This document shows, piece after piece, positions 1 through 5,510 of a DNA stretch of 9,038 bases. The stretch comes from Thermoplasmata archaeon (GTDB lineage: Archaea; Thermoplasmatota; Thermoplasmata; SG8-5; JAGLSY01). Position 1 is the stretch's first letter. Each line of letters begins with the position of its first letter. The notes beneath the pieces were generated by a model that made no database searches, was not told the origin of the DNA, and saw only the letters and a program-made list of their open reading frames with translations. Made by a program: the position numbers and the translations under genes. The stretch covers positions 1-9,038 of the forward strand of contig JAGLQE010000345.1 in the NCBI GenBank assembly GCA_023137005.1, given 5' to 3'.

Positions 1-437
1 GTCTCATCCTCCAGAAGGACCATGATCACACCGGTCAGTGTGACAGCGATGCCGACGAGTGCCACAATCTTCAATACCTCGTCAAAGAGGAAGAAGGCCG
101 CGATGGATGCGAAGATGGCTGACAATGACATCATCAGGACCGATCTGCGAGTGCCGATTATTATGAAGGAGGCGAACAAACCGAAATCACCAATTCCAAG
201 GCCGATTATTCCACTGAGACCTATCCAGAACCACTGCTCCCCTGTGGCATCCGGAAAGAGCTTTCCAAAGACCAGGGCCTGGGTCACCCAGAGTAAGATA
301 ACAGCGAACAGGATCCTCCAGGCATTCACACTGATGGCTCCAATTCTTTTTCCTGCGGATGTGAATAGAATTGCATTTATGGTCCAGAGAGCGGAAGTGA
401 CAGCCGCGGCCGTGGCTCCGACTAGGTACATGTCCAT
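1..437 (-). CDS. EamA/DMT-family membrane transporter, N-terminal half (cut by left window edge)
   Basis: Reading the minus strand from the ATG at 437 gives 145 complete codons without a stop, running off the window. The product starts MDMYLVGATAAAVTSALWTI and is strongly hydrophobic, with about five membrane segments near residues 5-25, 36-57, 68-92, 98-118 and 123-142. The segment ending FDEVLKIVALVGIAVTLTGV matches the closing helix of an EamA repeat. EamA proteins usually have two such five-helix repeats (about 280-300 aa), so this is the first repeat and the second lies beyond the edge. They act in the cytoplasmic membrane as drug/metabolite exporters or permeases; the substrate cannot be told from sequence. 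The start at 437 is preferred over the in-frame ATG at 431 because a GGTGA Shine-Dalgarno site (plus-strand 443-447) sits just upstream. The gene is divergent from the FtsZ-like gene, so the region between them may control both. Confidence 0.85.
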   Translation of the reverse strand, partial: MDMYLVGATAAAVTSALWTINAILFTSAGKRIGAISVNAWRILFAVILLWVTQALVFGKLFPDATGEQWFWIGLSGIIGLGIGDFGLFASFIIIGTRRSVLMMSLSAIFASIAAFFLFDEVLKIVALVGIAVTLTGVIMVLLEDE

Positions 438-471
438 TTATTCACCGATGTAGATGGTATCGATATCGCAC

Positions 472-487
472 TTATCCATTTTTGCAT
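472..487 (+). repeat. 16-bp direct repeat, copy 1
   Basis: TTATCCATTTTTGCAT occurs here and again, perfectly, at 672-687, exactly 200 bp away. This copy partly overlaps the TATA-like box of the minus-strand transporter gene and lies about 35 bp from its start codon. A shared operator of the two divergent genes is one explanation; a relic of a small duplication is another. Confidence 0.8.
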
Positions 488-492
488 ATATC
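484..492 (-). promoter_or_regulatory. Possible TATA box for the EamA transporter gene
   Basis: On the minus strand this reads GATATATGC, an archaeal TATA-like box about 50 bp upstream of the ATG at 437. Transcription would start near 460-467, leaving a leader of about 25-30 nt that includes the GGTGA site. It is assigned by position and composition only. Confidence 0.35.
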
Positions 493-531
493 ATTGATGA
501 GAATATTAGTGGCAACAAAAGGCAGACCGCC

Positions 532-601
532 GTAAGGCCATCGATAATTCATCAAATGAACGCAGAGGTCATTCCTCTGCGAAAATGGTCTTATGGCCTA
601 C
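532..601. other. Nested inverted repeats (possible structured RNA or regulatory element)
   Basis: The inner hairpin is perfect: CGCAGAGG (561-568), loop TCATT, CCTCTGCG (574-581). It is enclosed by a second pair, AGGCCAT (535-541) with ATGGCCT (593-599), which gains one more pair (532 with 601) if bulged or mismatched bases are allowed. No T-run follows, so a simple intrinsic terminator is not indicated. It contains no tRNA-like T-loop or plausible reading frame. It could be a small RNA, a leader element or a protein-binding site; strand and function are unknown. Confidence 0.45.
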
Positions 602-615
602 TAAATGGGAACATA

Positions 616-628
616 TGGGTCAGACCCA
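616..628. promoter_or_regulatory. 13-bp palindrome, possible operator
   Basis: TGGGTC-A-GACCCA is a perfect palindrome around a central base, the form expected of a dimeric regulator site. It lies about 25 bp upstream of the TATA-like box of the FtsZ-like gene, a position suited to an activator. It could also arise by chance. Confidence 0.35.
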
Positions 629-653
629 ATTGTTCACACATGTCCATTAGGTT

Positions 654-678
654 TGGATAAATACTGAGGGTTTATCCA
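654..678 (+). promoter_or_regulatory. TATA-like promoter of the FtsZ-like gene, embedded in an inverted repeat
   Basis: GGATAAATAC (655-664) is a TATA-like element placed to give a transcript start near 684-690, followed by a GGAG Shine-Dalgarno site at 697-700 and the ATG at 709. The same bases form an 8-bp perfect inverted repeat, TGGATAAA (654-661) with TTTATCCA (671-678), separated by 9 bases. A protein bound there would cover the TATA box, so repression is a reasonable inference. Confidence 0.45.
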
Positions 679-687
679 TTTTTGCAT
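672..687 (+). repeat. 16-bp direct repeat, copy 2
   Basis: This is the second perfect copy of TTATCCATTTTTGCAT (first at 472-487). It lies between the TATA-like box and the predicted transcript start of the FtsZ-like gene, and its first bases form the right arm of the inverted repeat over that TATA box. Confidence 0.8.
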
Positions 688-708
688 TATGCTATTGGAG
701 CCTTCATA

Positions 709-1665
709 ATGGGTAGATTTATGCAGGGTGAAGGCCATCATGAATGGATGAGCGAGGATGGGAAGATAGTTATTAGAAAAGGCATGGGCCAGAGTCCTCT
801 CAAGATAGCTGTTGTGGGTTGTGGCGGCATGGGATGTAATGCCCTGCGAGATATCGAACTCCCTGAAGGCATTGTCAAATTGGCTGTGAGCTCGGACAGG
901 AATGACCTGACAGGGACTCATGCGAAAGCCGAAATGGTGATAGGGGAGAAGGATGCAATGTCTTCCGCGATGAGCTCATCCACCAGGTATGCGGGCAATG
1001 ATTCAGAGATGCAACTGAGCTATCTTCTCAAGGGCTATGACATGGTCATCCCAATTGCTGGCCTGGGTGGAAATAATGGAGGATGGTTGGCATCCCTGGT
1101 CTGCAGGGCGGCAAGAATGTCAAAGGCGACACCATTGGCTCTGGTCACCACTCCCCTTTCCATCGAGGGGTCGGAAAAACGCCACCGCTCGACCAAACAA
1201 TTGGAGGCTCTGAGAAAGTGGACCAGCGCGGTCATCTACAAGAACGATCTTATTTTCAAGGAGATCCCGAACCTGCCGATGATGAAGGCCTTCAAGGTCA
1301 TGAACAAGGTGGTGGCCACACCAGTTGGTGAGATCAATGGATTGGGTCAGGAGGCAAAGAAGGACCTCAAGAGGATGTTCGACATCAGCCATATTTTCAG
1401 GATGGATGTGGCGGAATGGAGGGCGGATGATCCGGTCATGGCCATCAATGAGGAGTTCAGGAGATCCGGCTGGCTATCACTGGACCTGCTTGATCCAAAA
1501 TGCGCGATCCTGTTCATAAGGGGATTCGGAGTGAATGAGGACATGGCCCAGGAATTCTCTTTGGAGTTCACGAAGAAAATGAAGAACGATATACCGATCC
1601 TTGTTCATCTGGATGATAGTGTGATGGTGAAGGAGATCAGGGTGACAGCCCTTGTAGGATTGTGA
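709..1665 (+). CDS. Divergent FtsZ-like (tubulin/FtsZ superfamily) protein with degraded GTPase motifs
   Basis: The 318-aa product follows the FtsZ fold from end to end. Residues 35-46, VVGCGGMGCNAL, match the nucleotide-binding GGxGGN loop; AVSSD (59-63) matches FtsZ VNTD; VTTPLSIEG (146-154) matches VVTTPFSFEG; and the C-terminal EIRVTALVGL matches the end of the FtsZ C-terminal domain (EIRVTVIATG). Key residues are changed. The tubulin signature GGGTGTG reads GGNNGGW (120-126), the T3 GAGA loop is not recognisable, and the T7 loop NxDxxD aligns with MFDISH (223-228), keeping one Asp. The protein ends at the core fold, without the tail that FtsZ uses to bind membrane anchors. GTP may bind weakly, but FtsZ-type hydrolysis at the subunit interface looks impaired. 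ATG 709 is chosen because GGAG lies 8 nt upstream; an in-frame TTG at 682 would overlap the promoter region. The family is secure from motifs; which FtsZ-like subfamily, and the role (division, shape, membrane remodelling), are not. Confidence 0.8.
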   Translation: MGRFMQGEGHHEWMSEDGKIVIRKGMGQSPLKIAVVGCGGMGCNALRDIELPEGIVKLAVSSDRNDLTGTHAKAEMVIGEKDAMSSAMSSSTRYAGNDSEMQLSYLLKGYDMVIPIAGLGGNNGGWLASLVCRAARMSKATPLALVTTPLSIEGSEKRHRSTKQLEALRKWTSAVIYKNDLIFKEIPNLPMMKAFKVMNKVVATPVGEINGLGQEAKKDLKRMFDISHIFRMDVAEWRADDPVMAINEEFRRSGWLSLDLLDPKCAILFIRGFGVNEDMAQEFSLEFTKKMKNDIPILVHLDDSVMVKEIRVTALVGL

Positions 1666-1699
1666 TATTCCTCCCTGGACATGCTCCACGCTCCACATA

Positions 1700-1737
1700 T
1701 CTGTATTATTTACTTTGGTAATTACTATTAATATATA
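1700..1737 (+). promoter_or_regulatory. Spacer with T-rich stretch and TATA box for the large TPR gene pair
   Basis: After the FtsZ-like stop, a T-rich run (about 1700-1717) could end transcription in archaeal style. ATTAATATATA (1727-1737) is then a good TATA box, placing the transcript start near 1757-1762, about 26-31 nt before the TTG at 1788. This suggests that the TPR pair has its own promoter, although read-through from the FtsZ-like gene is possible. Confidence 0.45.
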
Positions 1738-1778
1738 CTCTAAGAACCTTTTTATCCTAAATCGTGCATTTACACTGT

Positions 1779-1790
1779 GGTGAATTATTG
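1779..1790 (+). promoter_or_regulatory. Shine-Dalgarno site that selects a TTG start
   Basis: GGTGA at 1779-1783 is followed after four bases by TTG (1788-1790). An in-frame GTG at 1764 has no such site and would be nearly leaderless. From the TTG the protein begins directly with a zinc-ribbon CxxC knuckle, which also favours this start. Confidence 0.5.
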
Positions 1791-4700
1791 GAATGCATAA
1801 GCTGCGGTAAGGCGGTGGGCGATGGTCTTCTTTGCGTAAAATGCACAGAAGAAGGCCTGGAAAGTTCTCCCACTCTCATAACTGGTTACTCCCTTGTCGG
1901 GAAGAGTTCTTTGTCCAGAACCAGAGAGAGAAGCGCAGTGACCATGGCTATAGGCCCAACTTCTTCAAGATCCCTGTCCTTTGGATCACAGCCCAATGTC
2001 CGGGAGGACATGGATAAGATAAAAGGAAATATAGAGGATGACAGGGACATCGACCGCCAGGTTTCAAAGATCAAACGATTGACCCACCATCTGGAAATTC
2101 CAGTCCAGATAGAGCCGGATGAGGATATCCTTATCACCAAAGAGGCGGTGGATATAGGGCATCAGCTCAAGGAGATCACAAATGAATTGCATGGAGATTA
2201 TACCGAGTTGCAATTCGATGCCCGCACAGAGACCATGCTAGGAAATGTTTCCTGGCTCAATGTAAATGCCATGAGGAACGATCCATCTTTCGATGATGAG
2301 CTGGCTGATAAGATCGCCTCAGTTTGTTCAGAGAGAGCTTTACAGCAGTATCATAGGGCATTGGATATGGATGCGGATTACAGGCCAGCTATCAGAAACA
2401 CGGTGGTCCTTCATTATACCATGAAAAACTATGAAGAGGCCATTAAAACTGCTGGCAACTACCTGGAAAAGGATCCAGAGGACGGAATAATCTGGGGTGT
2501 GAAGGGCACTGCTCATTTCCATCTTGGACAGGGAGAGGATGCACTTCGCAGTTATGATAAAGCGCTTATGCTGTCACCCAAGGAATCAAAAATATGGAAG
2601 CACAAGGCCGATGCTCTGGCATCCATTGAAAAATACAATGAGGCCATAATGTGCTATGATTTTTCCCTTAGGCTGGAGGACGGGCACCCCGAGGCACTGA
2701 TGGGCAAGGGTGATGCATTTACCAAACTTGGCAAGATAGACGAGGCTGTCGAATGCTACGATCTCGCAAAATCCATGACAGCCAGGCCACGATTCATAAG
2801 GAGAATGGAGCCAGAGGACATGGTCATTGACCAGCAGGTATCCGAGCTTGAGCCCGAACTTGAGCCTATTGCCCCAGTAGTGGAGGAAGCGGGGCCGGAT
2901 GATCATATATTAAAAACCAGCAAGGAGGATATGGAAGAGGATATCCTTGACCTGACCGATGAGCTGGGAGATGATATAACTGTGGAGAAAGGCCTGCCTG
3001 ACATGCCTGAAGAGGATTATCATGATATTGACGATGATGAAGATATTTCAGGGATGCTTGATGAACCTGAGCCAGATAGTAAAATAATCAATCTAGTGGA
3101 TATGGATATGGAAGATTCCATGTTCGGTGACATTGGTTTATCTGATGAAGCCACCGCGCTTCTTTCAAGTGCAGAGGAATTTATTGCAGAAGGGGAACTT
3201 GAAGGCGCCCTGTTATGGTATGAAACAGGTCTTCATGATAATCCAGGTAATCCAATATTTTTGACAAAAAAGGGAGCTGTTCTCATATCCCTTGAGCGAA
3301 ATAAGGAGGCACTGGATCCTTTAAACGAGGCTCTCGAGAAAAATGACAAAGATCCTGAGATCTGGATACTGAAAGCCAGAGCATTGACCAATCTGGATGA
3401 TGAAATTGGTGCTATTAAGAGTCTCAGTACGGTCATTGAATTGGAACCGAATGAACCAGAGGCCTGGATCAAAACTGGTGATATATTCTATGATCTGGAA
3501 AGATATGATGAGGCTAATAAGTGTTTTGAAAAGGCCACGGATATCGACCCGAACGATCCAAAAGGATGGACGAAGAAAGGCGATGTGCTTTCTGCCAAAG
3601 GTATGGTGGACGAGGCCATAGAGATGTTCGACAAAGCAATATCCCTTGATAGTGAATATGAATATGCAGTGATCAGAAAAACAGAGCTCCTGACCCTGAT
3701 GGGAAAGGAGGATACTTCTGCAGGCATAGAAGCAGTCGAAGAAGAGACTTCTGCAGGCAAGGACGTAGCCGAAGAAGCAACTTCCGCAGACATGAAAGCA
3801 GCCAAAGAGGAAGGCCTGCTTGACATGTTCAAGGAGGAAATGGATGCCCCTGAAGAAGATAAGAAGGCCGACCACCAGGATATAGATGATGTCTTTGGAA
3901 AGATGGGCGGGGCCCCAAAGGATGTGCCTCCTGAAGTGGAGAAGGATATCGAGGAGCCAATTGAGGAACTGGAAGAGATAGACCTGGGCATGCCAGATAT
4001 GGCCGAGGAGATCGAAGAGATATCAGATATTCCAGACATGGCGGCCATGGTCGAGGACATGGAAGCCGATGAGCCAGTCATCGATGAAGAGGTCATGGAT
4101 ATAGAGTCGGAGATCAATATTGACGAGCTCAGGGCCGAGGTAGAGGTTGATGAGGCCTTCGAGCATGAGGAAGAAGTGGATGAGTTTGAGCTACAGTTAG
4201 TTGAAGATGAACTGGACATATCCGATGATGAGAAGGTATTGTTCGAGAGGGCGGATGAGCTTCTCAAGGAGGGGGATGAGGAAGGTGCCCTTCTGGTCTA
4301 TGATACCGGATTGAGCCTGAATTCTGATAATTACATGTTCCTGGTCAAGAAGGCGGATGTGCAAATATACATGAGCCGGGAGAAGCAGGCCATCAGGACG
4401 CTGGACAAGGCTCTGAAGGTGAATGGGGACATTGCCGAGGCCTGGTACCTGAAGGGAAGGGCCAACTACGACCTCGATGACTTTGATGAGGCGGTGGTCT
4501 GCCTGGACAGGGCCATGGAACTGGATAGTCAGCATACTGGAGCCCGTGTACTTGACGGCTCGATCAGCCTGGAGCGGGATAAGTTCGAGGATGCCATCGT
4601 GTCCTTCAATGGGGTCATAGAGATAGATGACAGTAATAAGGAGGCCTGGCTGGGCATCGGTGACGGCTTCTTCGGGCTAGAGAGATATGACGAGGCCTAC

Positions 4701-5510
4701 AAGTGCTATGAAAAGGCATCGGATATTGATCCCAAGGACTCAGAGGCCTGGGCAAAGAAGGCGGATGTGCTCTCGGAAAAGGGCCGATGGGGCGGTGCCT
4801 TTCAATTCTATGACCGGGCGATCAACCTGGATGATGAATATGAATATGCCTGGATAAAGAAGGGGGACATGCTCCTGGAGAAGGGCAAGATAGATGATGC
4901 CTTAGAGGCCTATCAGAGTGTTCTGGAATTCTCCCCTACAAATTCCGATGCATTGATCGGAAAGGCCGAGATCATGCTGAAAAAGGGCAAGTGGGGAGGC
5001 GCATTGCAGGTACTGGATACTGTTTTAAAATTATACCCTGACGAGGCCAGGGCCCTGACATTGAAAGGGGATGTTCACCGGGAGGAAGGCAAGATCGAAG
5101 AGGCCAGAGAGTCCTATGACAATGCCATGGAAGCAGATGATGAATATATTTACGCGATGATCGGAAAAGGTCGCCTGATGTACAAGAACGGTGGCTACAA
5201 TGAGGCTATCAAACTTTACCGGCAGGCATTGAAAGTAGAGCCGGACAATGACTATGTGTGGAGGCTTCTTGGAGTGGCACAGAAAGACATAGGAAAGTAT
5301 GACGATGCCATCAAATCCCTGAATTATGCCATAAAGATGGGGGGAGAGAATCCCAAGAACTGGCTGGCCCGGGGCATAACCCTTCATGAGAATGAAATGT
5401 ATAAAGAGGCCATCGATAGCTTTAATCAGGTTCTGAAACTAGACACCGACTTCCAAGAGGCTAGATCATGGAGAAGCCGTAGCATCAAGAGATTAGGGGA
5501 GGGGGAGTAG
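1788..5510 (+). CDS. Large acidic TPR protein with N-terminal zinc ribbon
   Basis: The product has 1240 aa from TTG 1788 (1248 from GTG 1764). Numbered from 1788, it opens with a zinc ribbon, C3-x2-C6 and C17-x2-C20. A low-complexity, probably flexible stretch follows to about 110, then a unique segment to about 175. TPR repeats of about 34 aa lie in three blocks: about five at 177-332, five plus a partial one at 456-640, and about twelve with a C-terminal cap at 812-1237. Typical cores are RYDEANKCFEKATDIDPND and KYDDAIKSLNYAIKMG. The linkers between blocks (about 333-455 and 641-811) are very rich in Asp and Glu; the second begins with three 11-residue repeats. Blocks two and three share an internal duplication. 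There is no signal peptide or membrane segment, so it is probably cytoplasmic. TPRs bind proteins, so a scaffold role is likely; no enzymatic domain is visible. The stop overlaps the next gene's GTG by one base, indicating coupled expression. The biological function is not recognised. Confidence 0.9.
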   Translation: MECISCGKAVGDGLLCVKCTEEGLESSPTLITGYSLVGKSSLSRTRERSAVTMAIGPTSSRSLSFGSQPNVREDMDKIKGNIEDDRDIDRQVSKIKRLTHHLEIPVQIEPDEDILITKEAVDIGHQLKEITNELHGDYTELQFDARTETMLGNVSWLNVNAMRNDPSFDDELADKIASVCSERALQQYHRALDMDADYRPAIRNTVVLHYTMKNYEEAIKTAGNYLEKDPEDGIIWGVKGTAHFHLGQGEDALRSYDKALMLSPKESKIWKHKADALASIEKYNEAIMCYDFSLRLEDGHPEALMGKGDAFTKLGKIDEAVECYDLAKSMTARPRFIRRMEPEDMVIDQQVSELEPELEPIAPVVEEAGPDDHILKTSKEDMEEDILDLTDELGDDITVEKGLPDMPEEDYHDIDDDEDISGMLDEPEPDSKIINLVDMDMEDSMFGDIGLSDEATALLSSAEEFIAEGELEGALLWYETGLHDNPGNPIFLTKKGAVLISLERNKEALDPLNEALEKNDKDPEIWILKARALTNLDDEIGAIKSLSTVIELEPNEPEAWIKTGDIFYDLERYDEANKCFEKATDIDPNDPKGWTKKGDVLSAKGMVDEAIEMFDKAISLDSEYEYAVIRKTELLTLMGKEDTSAGIEAVEEETSAGKDVAEEATSADMKAAKEEGLLDMFKEEMDAPEEDKKADHQDIDDVFGKMGGAPKDVPPEVEKDIEEPIEELEEIDLGMPDMAEEIEEISDIPDMAAMVEDMEADEPVIDEEVMDIESEINIDELRAEVEVDEAFEHEEEVDEFELQLVEDELDISDDEKVLFERADELLKEGDEEGALLVYDTGLSLNSDNYMFLVKKADVQIYMSREKQAIRTLDKALKVNGDIAEAWYLKGRANYDLDDFDEAVVCLDRAMELDSQHTGARVLDGSISLERDKFEDAIVSFNGVIEIDDSNKEAWLGIGDGFFGLERYDEAYKCYEKASDIDPKDSEAWAKKADVLSEKGRWGGAFQFYDRAINLDDEYEYAWIKKGDMLLEKGKIDDALEAYQSVLEFSPTNSDALIGKAEIMLKKGKWGGALQVLDTVLKLYPDEARALTLKGDVHREEGKIEEARESYDNAMEADDEYIYAMIGKGRLMYKNGGYNEAIKLYRQALKVEPDNDYVWRLLGVAQKDIGKYDDAIKSLNYAIKMGGENPKNWLARGITLHENEMYKEAIDSFNQVLKLDTDFQEARSWRSRSIKRLGEGE
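3708..3806 (+). repeat. Three in-frame 33-bp (11-aa) tandem repeats
   Basis: The repeats encode EDTSAGIEAVE, EETSAGKDVAE and EATSADMKAAK, with the DNA core ACTTCTGCAGGCA at 3714 and 3747 and a diverged copy at 3780 (exact 33-bp period). They lie at the start of the acidic linker following the second TPR block. Almost the same unit occurs in the downstream gene at 8315-8380. Confidence 0.85.
5496..5507 (+). promoter_or_regulatory. Purine-rich Shine-Dalgarno tract for the Mrr/TPR/HhH gene
   Basis: GGGGAGGGGGAG ends just before the stop TAG (5508-5510), whose last base begins the GTG start at 5510. The TAGTG junction and strong ribosome site point to re-initiation after the upstream gene. An in-frame ATG at 5528 with AGGA at 5517-5520 is the alternative start. 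Confidence 0.6.

Noticed and set aside
22..453. 143-aa open frame on the plus strand
   Set aside because: It is antisense to a frame that reads as a clear five-helix EamA membrane domain with a Shine-Dalgarno site; the plus-strand product has no coherent fold signature.
520..605. tRNA or other standard RNA gene in the spacer
   Set aside because: There is no TTCGAAT-type T-loop, no acceptor-stem pairing of 7 bp at the right distance and no CCA-adjacent end.
454..660. 68-aa open frame in the intergenic region
   Set aside because: It runs through the repeats and hairpins, lacks a ribosome site, and its product resembles no protein domain.
682..708. TTG at 682 as start of the FtsZ-like gene
   Set aside because: It lies within the direct repeat and near the predicted transcript start, without a Shine-Dalgarno site, whereas ATG 709 has GGAG 8 nt upstream and the FtsZ fold begins later.
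634..921. 95-aa minus-strand open frame over the FtsZ-like promoter and 5' end
   Set aside because: It overlaps the well-supported FtsZ-like frame and regulatory repeats; no motif is recognised.
3488..4267. 259-aa Ser-rich minus-strand open frame
   Set aside because: Its serine richness is the antisense shadow of Glu/Asp/Met codons in the acidic linker of the TPR protein.
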